Below are positions 1-6,131 of a stretch of DNA of 6,424 bases, in pieces. Positions within the stretch are counted from its first letter, which is position 1. Each line of letters opens with the position of its first letter. Position numbers and translations under genes: made by a program. Under the pieces are notes generated by a model. The model was not told the DNA's origin. It ran no database searches and saw only the letters and a list, made by a program, of their open reading frames with translations. Source of the DNA: Zoogloeaceae bacterium (GTDB lineage: Bacteria; Pseudomonadota; Gammaproteobacteria; Burkholderiales; Rhodocyclaceae); the NCBI GenBank assembly GCA_031282665.1, contig JAITDH010000240.1:1-6424 (forward strand). Direction: 5' to 3'.

Positions 1-2
1 AC

Positions 3-30
3 CGGCGCTTGCGCCGCTGTTCTTTGATTT
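3..30 (+). terminator. Possible weak intrinsic terminator or hairpin at the left edge
   Basis: CGGCG (3-7) pairs with CGCCG (12-16) around a 4-nt CTTG loop, and a T-rich but interrupted stretch follows (18-30). This could be the terminator of a gene left of the window. The T-tract is poor, so it may equally be part of the hairpin-rich intergenic DNA that follows. Confidence 0.25.
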
Positions 31-31
31 G

Positions 32-46
32 CGATGCTGCGCATCG
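32..46. repeat. Perfect 6-bp inverted repeat with triloop
   Basis: CGATGC (32-37) and GCATCG (41-46) are exact reverse complements around a TGC loop. It is one of several very small hairpins in the left intergenic DNA. No function can be assigned from sequence alone. Confidence 0.45.
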
Positions 47-50
47 GTGT

Positions 51-86
51 GGTTGGAATGTCGGATTGCGCTTCGCTTATCCAACC
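51..86. repeat. Palindromic intergenic repeat
   Basis: GGTTGG (51-56) is complementary to CCAACC (81-86). Inside lie GGAT (63-66) with ATCC (79-82) and GCG (68-70) with CGC (74-76) around a CTT loop. On the minus strand the core reads as a GGTTGG-ataAGCGAAGCGcaATCC type element. From memory this resembles a dispersed intergenic repeat common in proteobacterial genomes, often seen as GTAGGTTGG...AGCGAAGCG. The pairing is seen directly; the family assignment is recollection. The rest of 87-170 shows no gene or structure. Confidence 0.5.
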
Positions 87-170
87 TACAAAACCAACGC
101 CACATCACCCGCCTCGTCATTGCGGCAAGACTTTCCTCCACTTGGATTGCACCCGCGGACGTCAATATTT

Positions 171-200
171 TTTACTTTTTCGTAACTCATGGGTTACAAT
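171..200 (+). promoter_or_regulatory. Probable sigma-70 promoter of the antitoxin gene
   Basis: A -35-like TTTACT (171-176, four of six matches to TTGACA) and a -10 box TACAAT (195-200, five of six) are separated by 18 bp in a locally AT-rich stretch. This places the transcript start about 30 nt before the ATG at 239. The -10 box lies inside the inverted repeat at 189-209, which fits repressor control. Confidence 0.5.
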
Positions 201-215
201 CGAACCCATATTCGA
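189..215. promoter_or_regulatory. Operator-like inverted repeats over the antitoxin promoter
   Basis: ATGGGTT (189-195) and AACCCAT (203-209) form a perfect 7-bp inverted repeat with a 7-nt spacer that contains most of the -10 box. A second overlapping inverted repeat, TCGAA (200-204) and TTCGA (211-215), follows. HigA-type antitoxins usually repress their own operon by binding palindromes over the promoter, so these are the natural candidates. Which repeat is bound is not known. Confidence 0.5.
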
Positions 216-238
216 GATTATTTTTGCAGAAAGTGACC

Positions 239-571
239 ATGACGAAGCCACTGACCATCGACATCCCGCCCGGTTTTTCCCGCTGGGATTCGGCGGAAAT
301 CCTGAAAACCGGGGAAGACGTACAGCTCTATCTCGAAGCCTGCTTCGAGGAAGATCCCGGCGACGGCAGCCTGATCCGCAAGGCGCTGGGCGTCGTCGCC
401 CGCGCGCACGGCATGACGGAGCTTGCCCGGAAAACCGGGCTTGCGCGCGAAGGGCTTTACCGGGCGCTCTCCGAAGACGGCAACCCGGAATTTTCCACCG
501 TCGCCAAGGTCTGCACGGCCCTGGGCGTAAAACTCAGCGCCGCGCCAGCGCATCGAAACGCGCATGCCTGA
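239..571 (+). CDS. HigA-like addiction-module antidote (HTH), apparently orphan
   Basis: Encodes 110 aa resembling the putative addiction-module antidote family of short XRE-type helix-turn-helix proteins that pair with a RelE/HigB-like (Gp49-type) toxin. The N-terminal half (about 1-55) holds a WDSAEILKTGEDVQLYLEA segment typical of the family. The HTH lies at about 58-100, with GMTELARKTGLAREGLYRAL followed by GNPEFSTVAKVCTALG. ATG 239 is chosen because the family usually starts just before such a segment; an in-frame GTG at 233 is the alternative, and no strong Shine-Dalgarno favours either. The antitoxin is expected to neutralise its toxin and repress its own promoter. In this family the toxin gene normally precedes the antitoxin, but the 238 bp upstream are too short and structured to hold one, and none follows. 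It may be a relic or a solitary regulator. The family call is confident; its function here is inferred. Confidence 0.85.
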   Translation: MTKPLTIDIPPGFSRWDSAEILKTGEDVQLYLEACFEEDPGDGSLIRKALGVVARAHGMTELARKTGLAREGLYRALSEDGNPEFSTVAKVCTALGVKLSAAPAHRNAHA

Positions 572-577
572 TCGGGT

Positions 578-596
578 GGGGCATACAATGCGCCCC
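578..596. repeat. Imperfect inverted repeat after the antitoxin gene
   Basis: GGGGCAT (578-584) can pair with ATG-CG-CCCC (588-596) with a two-base CG bulge and an ACA loop. It lies 7 nt after the antitoxin stop. No T-run follows, so it is not a standard intrinsic terminator. The TACAAT at 584-589 resembles a -10 box but has no good -35 partner. Confidence 0.35.
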
Positions 597-624
597 TACA
601 TCTGAAAGAACCAACGGAGATAAC

Positions 625-783
625 ATGCCAAATCCACAACAACTGACAAGGCCGAAGGCCGCAGGACAGCCGCAGGCTGGTCTGGCGAAGCCAGACGCGG
701 CAAAGCCGCGCAATACCGGTCACAGACCACAAAGCGAGCGTAGCGAGCGCTCTGTCCTCAGTCTTCTGTCTTCTGTCCTCTGA
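625..783 (+). CDS. Possible 52-aa leader ORF ending just before rseP
   Basis: An ATG at 625 follows a GGAG (616-619) at 5-nt spacing and opens a 52-codon frame. Its TGA (781-783) ends one base before the rseP ATG at 785. Only the first eight or nine codons (MPNPQQLTR) lie outside repeated DNA. The rest is read from the mini-hairpin array (650-710), the AGCGAGCG repeat and the heptad repeat, giving a low-complexity peptide rich in Ala, Lys, Pro, Ser and Leu with a SERSERSVL stretch. It is therefore not a conserved protein in any recognisable sense. It could be the surviving 5' end of a gene whose remainder was replaced by repeats. Its plausible role is translational: rseP has no Shine-Dalgarno, and a ribosome finishing here could re-initiate on rseP. 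Both ideas are inference. Confidence 0.3.
   Translation: MPNPQQLTRPKAAGQPQAGLAKPDAAKPRNTGHRPQSERSERSVLSLLSSVL
650..710. repeat. Array of four triloop mini-hairpins
   Basis: Four short inverted repeats stand almost end to end, each with a 3-nt loop closed by C-G: GGCC-GAA-GGCC (650-660), CAGCC-GCA-GGCTG (667-679), GTCTGGC-GAA-GCCAGAC (680-696) and CGCGGC-AAA-GCCGCG (696-710). Three loops are of the GNA type; the third contains GCGAAGC, a sequence known to form an unusually stable DNA mini-hairpin. The pairing is exact in every case. Their role is unknown; they could be a dispersed palindromic repeat, a recombination scar, or a transcript structure in front of rseP. Confidence 0.7.
733..749. 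repeat. Direct octamer repeat AGCGAGCG x2
   Basis: AGCGAGCG occurs at 733-740 and 742-749, separated by one T. It is enclosed by the inverted pair ACAGA (722-726) and TCTGT (751-755), so the segment could fold as one larger loop. It forms one composite patch with the hairpin array before it and the heptad array after it. Confidence 0.55.
751..782. repeat. Heptanucleotide tandem repeat before rseP
   Basis: Units are TCTGTCC (751-757), TCAGTCT (758-764), TCTGTCT (765-771), TCTGTCC (772-778) and a partial TCTG (779-782), about 4.6 copies with few mismatches. The array ends two bases before the rseP start codon and occupies the place where its Shine-Dalgarno should be. Its top strand is pyrimidine-rich and so cannot itself act as a Shine-Dalgarno. 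Confidence 0.75.
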
Positions 784-784
784 A

Positions 785-2182
785 ATGTTTGAAGCATTTT
801 TCTACCTGTCGGCCTTTCTCCTCCTCCTCGGCGTCCTGGTCGTGGTGCATGAATTCGGTCACTTCATCGTGGCGCGCTGGTGCGGGGTCAAGGTGCTGCG
901 CTTTTCCGTGGGCTTCGGCCGCGTCCTCTGGCGGCGGCGGGTGTGCAAGGACCGGATGGAACTGACCGTGTGCGCCTTGCCCCTGGGCGGCTATGTGCGG
1001 ATGCTGGACGAGCGGGAAGTGGAGGAAGGGGAGACGATCGCCCCGGAGGAATTGCCGCGCGCCTTCAACCGGCAGGGCGTCGGGCGGCGCAGCGCGATCG
1101 TGGCGGCGGGTCCCTTGATGAACCTTCTCCTGGCGGTGCTGATCTACTGGCTGCTCTTCATGGCGGGCAGCGAGGCGCTGCGTCCGGTATTGGGAGATGC
1201 CCTGCCGGATTCGCCCGCCGCCGAGGCAGGGGTCGCCAACGGCGATCTGGTGCGCCTCGTCGATGGCGAGGCGGTCACGACGCAGGAGGATTTCCATTGG
1301 CGTCTGCTGCGCCAGGCGAGCGCCGCGCATGGGCAGGGAACGGTGGTCCTGACGGTGGAAGACGCCCAGGGCGCGACGCGCGCGCGTCCCCTGCCGGTCG
1401 GCAAGCTCGCCGCCTCCGGCTGGGAGGGCGATCCTTACGCGCATCTGGGCCTGCGCCTTTACCAGCCGCCCATCGCGCCGGTGCTGGGAGAGATCGAGGC
1501 CGGCTCGCCGGGCGAGGCCGCCGGCCTGCGATCGGACGACCGGGTTTTGACGGTCGATGGCGAAGCCATCCGGCACTGGCCGCATCTGGTCGAAATCATC
1601 CGGCGTTCGGGGGGAAAGCCCCTGTCCCTCGTCGTCGACCGCGCCGGGCAGGAAATACGCCTCGTCGCCACGCCGGAAGACCGCGAGGGAAACGGGCGGC
1701 TGGGCGTCGGCGTGGCGGAAAGGGAAGTGGAGAAAATCGATTTTTCCGCCCTGCGGGTCAAGGTGCGCTACGGCTTTTTCGAATCGGCGGGACGCGCCGT
1801 GGCGGAAACCTGGAGCAAGTCCATCTTCAGCCTCGTCATGATGGGCCGGATGGTGACGGGCGAGGTTTCCTGGAAAAATATTTCCGGCCCGCTGATGATC
1901 GCCGATTACGCCGGAAAATCGGCCAGCGCCGGGCTGAGCGCCTATCTCAAGTTCATGGCGCTGGTGAGTATCAGCCTCGGCATCCTCAACTTGCTGCCCA
2001 TTCCCGTTTTGGATGGCGGACATTTGATGTATCATGCGCTCGAACTCATCAAGGGCAGTCCGGTTTCGGAGCGTTTCATGATGCGCGGCCAGCAGATCGG
2101 CCTCACACTCTTGCTTTCCTTGATGGCTTTTGCTTTTTATAACGACCTGAGTCGTCTTTTGAACGTTTTTTTCAACGGTTGA
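785..2182 (+). CDS. rseP: RseP, intramembrane site-2 zinc metalloprotease
   Basis: Encodes 465 aa, close to the roughly 450 aa usual for RseP. After DegS makes the first cut, RseP cleaves the anti-sigma factor RseA within the inner membrane and so frees sigma-E; it also clears signal-peptide remnants. The first membrane segment (about 5-27) carries the zinc motif HEFGH (H22, E23, H26). The second (about 105-127) follows GPLMN at 109-113. Two periplasmic PDZ domains follow (about 130-215 and 230-310), marked by SPAAEAGVANGD and SPGEAAGLRSDD. The third zinc ligand is D410 in LPIPVLDGGH within the C-terminal membrane region, and a last membrane segment ends the protein. All catalytic residues are present, so it looks intact. 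ATG 785 gives a normal N-terminus but lacks a Shine-Dalgarno because heptad repeats lie directly upstream. The usual upstream neighbours dxr and cdsA are absent. Confidence 0.97.
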   Translation: MFEAFFYLSAFLLLLGVLVVVHEFGHFIVARWCGVKVLRFSVGFGRVLWRRRVCKDRMELTVCALPLGGYVRMLDEREVEEGETIAPEELPRAFNRQGVGRRSAIVAAGPLMNLLLAVLIYWLLFMAGSEALRPVLGDALPDSPAAEAGVANGDLVRLVDGEAVTTQEDFHWRLLRQASAAHGQGTVVLTVEDAQGATRARPLPVGKLAASGWEGDPYAHLGLRLYQPPIAPVLGEIEAGSPGEAAGLRSDDRVLTVDGEAIRHWPHLVEIIRRSGGKPLSLVVDRAGQEIRLVATPEDREGNGRLGVGVAEREVEKIDFSALRVKVRYGFFESAGRAVAETWSKSIFSLVMMGRMVTGEVSWKNISGPLMIADYAGKSASAGLSAYLKFMALVSISLGILNLLPIPVLDGGHLMYHALELIKGSPVSERFMMRGQQIGLTLLLSLMAFAFYNDLSRLLNVFFNG

Positions 2183-2196
2183 ATGCGCTGTCCCGC

Positions 2197-4500
2197 ATGA
2201 ACAAAAAACTTTGCTCCCTTTTGATCGGCAGCCTGTTTTCCAGCGCCGCCCTGGCCTTCGAGCCTTTCACCATCCGTGACATTCGCGTCGAAGGCATCCA
2301 GCGCACCGAAGCGGGTACCGTCTTTTCCTATCTCCCCGTCAAGGTGGGGGATACCTTCGATGGCGAAGAGGCGTCCCGCTCGATCAAGGCGCTTTTCGCC
2401 ACCGGCTTTTTCAAGGACGTGCGCGTCGAAGTGGAAGGAAACGTGCTGGTCGTGGTCGTGGAAGAGCGGCCGGCCATCGCCGCGATCAACTTCATCGGCA
2501 TGAAGGAATTCGAAAAAGACCAGATATTGAAGGCGATGAAGGAAATGGGGGTCGCCGAAACGCAGATCTTCGACCGCGCCCTGCTCGACCGGGCGGAACA
2601 GGAACTGAAACGGCAATACCTGTCGCGTGGCAAGTACGGCGTCCAGATCACCACCACCACCACCCCGCTGGAAAGAAACCGGATCGGCATCAATTTCAAC
2701 ATCGTCGAAGGCGAGGCGGCGAGGATTCGCACCATCCACATCGTCGGCGCGGACAGCTTCCGGGAAAAGGACCTGCTCGGCGAATTCGAGCAGACCACGC
2801 CCGGCTGGCTCACCTGGTATACCAAGAGCGACCAGTATTCCCGGCAGAAACTTTCCGCCGACCTGGAAAAACTGCGCTCCTTCTACATGAATCGCGGCTA
2901 CCTGGAATTCACCATCGACTCCACCCAGGTCAGCATTTCCCCGGACAAGCAGGATATCTACGTGACGATCAACGTCACGGAAGGCGAGCGCTACCAGATT
3001 TCCTCCATCAAGCTGGCGGGCGAACTCGTCCTGCCGGAAGACGAACTGCGCGGCATCATCACCCTGAAGCCGGGACAGGTCTTCTCCCGCGAGGCGCTGA
3101 ACAACACCACCAAGCTGATCGCGGACAAGCTCTCCGAGCGCGGCTACGCCTTTGCCAACGTCAACGCGGCGCCGGAGATGGACAAGGAAAACCGCCAGGT
3201 GGCCTTCACCATCTTCGTCGATCCAGGCAAGCGGGTCTATGTCCGCCGCGTCGATGTCGCCGGCAACACCCGCACGCGGGACGAGGTCATCCGCCGGGAA
3301 GTCCGGCAGATGGAAGGCGGCTGGTACAACGCCGAACAGGTCAATCTTTCCCGCCAGCGGGTCGACAACCTCGACTATTTCACCGACGTGACCGTGGAGA
3401 CGGTCCCCGTCCCGGGCACGGCGGACCAGGTGGACGTCAACATGGCCGTGACGGAAAAGCCCACCGGCAACGTCATGCTCGGAGCGGGCTTTTCCAAGGA
3501 AGAAAAGGTCATGCTCTCCGGCTCCATCTCGCAGAACAACATCTTCGGCAGCGGCAAGCACCTGACCCTGGGCCTCAATACCAGCAAGCTGAACCGGGCG
3601 CTTTCCCTCTCCTACACCGATCCCTATTTCACCATCGACGGCATCAGCCAGGGCTTCGACATCTACCACCGCACCTTCAAGCCGGAATCCTCCGACATCG
3701 ACATCGGCGATTACGAAAGCGCCTCCACCGGCGGCTCGATGCGCTTCTCCTTCCCGATTTCGGAACAGGAGACGATCGGCGTCGGCCTGGGTATCGACCA
3801 AACCCGGATCAAGACCTTCGACGAAAGTCCGCAACGCTACATCGACTTCGTCAACAAATTCGGCAAGAGCAACATCTCCGTGCCGATCACCGCCTGGTGG
3901 TCGAGCAATGGCCGGGACAGCGCCGTTTTCCCGACCCGCGGCGTCTATCAGCATGCCTCCCTGGAGTTCGCCACCCCCATCGGCGACCTGAAATACTGGA
4001 AAGTATCCTATCAGTACCAGCGTTTCTTCCCGATTTCCAAGACCTTCACCCTGATGCTGAACGGCGAAGTCGGCATCGGCGACGGCTACGGCGACCAGGA
4101 TGAAATGCCCTTCTACAAGAACTTCTACGCGGGCGGGATCAATTCCGTGCGCGGCTACGCCTCCTCCAGCCTGGGGCCGGTCGATGAGAAATACGACGAC
4201 GAGCGCCTGGGCGGCAACCGCAAGGTCGTGGGCAACGTCGAACTGCTCTGGGGCCTGCCGGGCTACGACCGCTCCATGCGCATGGGACTCTTCTTCGACG
4301 CCGGCCAGGTTTACGCGAAAGGGAAGAATCGCCGCAGCACCAGCCGCGAATACGACGATAGCATCCGCATGTCGACCGGTGTCTCGCTTTCCTGGATTTC
4401 CCCGGTCGGGCCGCTGAAATTCAGCATTGCCGCGCCCCTGAACAGCAAGTCCGGCGACGATACCGAGACCTTCCAGTTCCAACTGGGCTCCACCTTTTAA
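2197..4500 (+). CDS. bamA: BamA, outer-membrane protein assembly factor
   Basis: Encodes 767 aa from ATG 2197. BamA is the Omp85 core of the BAM complex and folds and inserts beta-barrel proteins into the outer membrane. A signal peptide (MNKKLCSLLIGSLFSSAALA, probable cut after A20) leads into five periplasmic POTRA domains (about 21-420), beginning FTIRDIRVEGIQR. A 16-stranded barrel follows. The diagnostic loop-6 motif VRGY is at 651-654, and the protein ends with aromatic F in a typical beta-signal (FQFQLGSTF). Length matches betaproteobacterial BamA. The frame can be extended to a TTG at 2179 that overlaps the rseP stop, but ATG 2197 gives the correct signal peptide. Neither start has a good Shine-Dalgarno, so translation is probably coupled to rseP, 14 nt upstream. 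Thr152-156 are five consecutive ACC codons, a small microsatellite. It looks intact. Confidence 0.97.
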   Translation: MNKKLCSLLIGSLFSSAALAFEPFTIRDIRVEGIQRTEAGTVFSYLPVKVGDTFDGEEASRSIKALFATGFFKDVRVEVEGNVLVVVVEERPAIAAINFIGMKEFEKDQILKAMKEMGVAETQIFDRALLDRAEQELKRQYLSRGKYGVQITTTTTPLERNRIGINFNIVEGEAARIRTIHIVGADSFREKDLLGEFEQTTPGWLTWYTKSDQYSRQKLSADLEKLRSFYMNRGYLEFTIDSTQVSISPDKQDIYVTINVTEGERYQISSIKLAGELVLPEDELRGIITLKPGQVFSREALNNTTKLIADKLSERGYAFANVNAAPEMDKENRQVAFTIFVDPGKRVYVRRVDVAGNTRTRDEVIRREVRQMEGGWYNAEQVNLSRQRVDNLDYFTDVTVETVPVPGTADQVDVNMAVTEKPTGNVMLGAGFSKEEKVMLSGSISQNNIFGSGKHLTLGLNTSKLNRALSLSYTDPYFTIDGISQGFDIYHRTFKPESSDIDIGDYESASTGGSMRFSFPISEQETIGVGLGIDQTRIKTFDESPQRYIDFVNKFGKSNISVPITAWWSSNGRDSAVFPTRGVYQHASLEFATPIGDLKYWKVSYQYQRFFPISKTFTLMLNGEVGIGDGYGDQDEMPFYKNFYAGGINSVRGYASSSLGPVDEKYDDERLGGNRKVVGNVELLWGLPGYDRSMRMGLFFDAGQVYAKGKNRRSTSREYDDSIRMSTGVSLSWISPVGPLKFSIAAPLNSKSGDDTETFQFQLGSTF

Positions 4501-4520
4501 TTTTCTGCCGCAGGAGAATC

Positions 4521-5033
4521 ATGTTGAAAACCCGTTTTGTCCTCACCCTCGTTTCCCTGTCGCTGGCCCTGTTCGCGGCCCCGCTCCTGAAAGCGGCCGA
4601 ACTGAAGGTCGGCTATGTCGACATCCAGCGCGTCTTCCGGCAGGCGCCCTCGGCCGTCAAGGCCGCGAAAGACATCGAAAACGAATTCGCCCCGCGCGAC
4701 CAGGAATTGCAAAAAATGGTCAAGCGCCTGCAAACCATGCAGGAAACCCTGGAAAAGAACGCTCTCACGTTTTCGGAAAGCGAGCGGCGCAACAAGGAAC
4801 GCGAATTCGCCGACCTTACCCGTGAACTCCAGAGAAAGCAGCGCGAATTCCGCGAAGACCTGAGCCTGCGCCAGAACGAAGCGCAGGCTTCCATCATCGA
4901 CCGCGCCAACAAGGCGATCAAGGTGATTGCCGAAGGCGAGAAATTCGACCTGATCCTGCAAGACGCCGTCTGGGTCAGCCCCCGTCTCGACATCACCGAA
5001 AAAGTCGTCAAGGCGCTCTCCGACGGCAAATAG
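4521..5033 (+). CDS. skp: Skp/OmpH family periplasmic chaperone
   Basis: Encodes 170 aa, near the 161 aa of Escherichia coli Skp. Skp is a trimeric periplasmic chaperone that holds unfolded outer-membrane proteins in a cavity between coiled-coil arms and hands them to BAM. A signal peptide covers about residues 1-25 (cleavage near LLKA-AELK). The family start KVGYVDIQRVF follows, then a long charged heptad-like helical region (about 45-125) rich in Glu, Arg, Lys and Gln. The protein closes with FDLILQDAVWVSPRLDITEKVV, typical of OmpH proteins. A clear AGGAG (4512-4516) lies 4 nt before the ATG, the best ribosome site in the block. The position between bamA (20-nt gap) and lpxD (18-nt gap) is the conserved one, supporting both identity and co-expression. 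Confidence 0.95.
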   Translation: MLKTRFVLTLVSLSLALFAAPLLKAAELKVGYVDIQRVFRQAPSAVKAAKDIENEFAPRDQELQKMVKRLQTMQETLEKNALTFSESERRNKEREFADLTRELQRKQREFREDLSLRQNEAQASIIDRANKAIKVIAEGEKFDLILQDAVWVSPRLDITEKVVKALSDGK

Positions 5034-5347
5034 CCAAACGTCCGACCTGGCATGACGAACGGAATCTCGCTGGCGGAAATCGCCGCCCGCCTGGATGATA
5101 TCCTGCCGGCGGAAATACGCGGCGATGGCCGGCAGCGCGTTTCCCAGGTCGGCACCCTGCAAGGCGCTGGAGACGGGCAGATCGCCTTCCTCTCCAATCC
5201 GAAATACAAGCCGCATCTGAAAACCACGCGCGCCAGCGCCGTCATCCTCTCGCCGGACATGGCGGACGGCCTGCCCGCCACGGTCTCCGCCCTGCTGACC
5301 GGCAAACCCTATCTCTACTACGCCCACGTCGCCGCCCTCTTGAATCC

Positions 5348-5368
5348 GCCGGGGAAAAATCCCCCGGC
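5348..5368. other. Frameshift site inside a perfect GC hairpin in lpxD
   Basis: GCCGGGG (5348-5354) is the exact reverse complement of CCCCGGC (5362-5368), with AAAAATC as loop. Three homopolymers (G4, A5, C5) sit in it. The missing base is placed here because genuine LpxD residues end at LNPP (codon ending 5351) and resume with [11 protein letters not shown] (from 5363) in the -1 frame. A sixth C would give the reading [12 protein letters not shown]; a sixth A or fifth G would also restore the frame. No classical X-XXY-YYZ slippery heptamer is in phase. Confidence 0.8.
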
Positions 5369-6103
5369 ATCCATCCCGCGGCCAGGGTGGAAGAAGGCGC
5401 CGTCGTTCCCGCCTCCTGCCACGTCGCCCCCGGCGCGTGGATCGGCGCCGGGGCCGTCCTGGGCGAGCGGGTGGAAATCCGGGCCAACGCGGCGATAGGG
5501 GAGGGCGTCACGATCGGCGAAGACAGCGTCATCCATCCGAACGTCAGCATCTACCCCGGCTGCCGGCTCGGTCGGCGGGCGATCGTCCACAGCGGCGCGA
5601 TCATCGGCGCGGACGGCTTCGGTTTCGCGCCCGATTTCCCGGCCAGGGGAGAAGAGGGCAGGGCGGGCCGCTGGGTGAAAATTCCCCAGATCGGCGGAGT
5701 CGTCATCGGCGACGACGTGGAAATCGGCGCCAACACCAGCATCGACCGGGGCGCGCTGGAAGACACCGTGATCGGCGACGGCGTCAAGCTCGACAACCAG
5801 ATCCAGATCGGGCACAACTGCGTGATCGGGGAGCACACCGTCATCGCCGGCTGCGTCGGCATCGCCGGCAGCGCGCGCATCGGCCATCACTCGGCCATCG
5901 GCGGCGCGGCGATGATCCTCGGCCACCTCGAAATCGCCCCCGGCACGGAAATCTCCCCCGGCAGCATGGTCATGAAATCCATCCGCCAGCCCGGAAAATA
6001 CACCGCCCTCTATCCCCTGGAAAAGCACGAAGACTGGCTCAGGAACGCCGCCCTCGTGCGCCGCCTCGAACAGATGTTCCGGCGGCTGGAAGCGCTGGAA
6101 GCG

Positions 6104-6131
6104 GGGATCAGGGATCAGGAATCGGGGATCA
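6104..6131. repeat. Heptanucleotide tandem repeat at the 3' end of lpxD
   Basis: Units are GGGATCA (6104-6110), GGGATCA (6111-6117), GGAATCG (6118-6124) and GGGATCA (6125-6131), four copies. Three units make 21 nt, so the array is read as the heptapeptide GIRDQES followed by GIR. The lpxD stop follows at 6134-6136, so copy-number change would alter the tail and the stop. The unit differs from the TCTGTCC array before rseP. Confidence 0.75.

Noticed and set aside
29..238. Upstream extension of the antitoxin frame
   Set aside because: It would translate through hairpins, the promoter and the operator and adds about 70 residues not found in the family; the true start is near 239.
578..596. Intrinsic terminator after the antitoxin
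   Set aside because: The stem is bulged and no T-run follows.
758..2035. A 425-codon minus-strand frame opposite rseP
   Set aside because: It is low-complexity and His/Arg/Gln-rich, lacks a family signature, and is explained by codon bias of rseP.
880..2142. Long plus-strand frame overlapping rseP in another phase
   Set aside because: Its Arg/Gly/Ala-rich composition is typical of an out-of-frame reading of GC-rich DNA; the rseP frame carries the HEFGH and LDG motifs.
2179..2199. TTG start for bamA overlapping the rseP stop
   Set aside because: ATG 2197 gives a standard signal peptide beginning MNKK; the six extra residues are not needed and the TTG has no ribosome site.
2650..2664. Five ACC codons in bamA as a phase-variable microsatellite
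   Set aside because: The unit is three bases, so copy change would not shift the frame, and short threonine runs of this kind are unremarkable.
2137..4482. A 781-codon open frame on the minus strand opposite bamA
   Set aside because: bamA on the other strand has every family hallmark. The antisense translation is an Asp/Val/Gly/Ala-rich sequence with no recognisable domain, the usual mirror of GC-rich codon bias in the aligned antisense frame.
5351..5366. Programmed -1 ribosomal frameshift in lpxD
   Set aside because: In-phase codon pairs (GGG-AAA, AAA-AAT, CCC-CCG) do not form a good X-XXY-YYZ slippery site, and the A5 run is short for transcriptional slippage. LpxD is not known to be recoded. 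A base deletion is simpler.
5318..6028. A 236-codon minus-strand frame opposite lpxD
   Set aside because: It mirrors the hexapeptide repeats as an Asp/Ala/Val-rich repeat and has no independent support.
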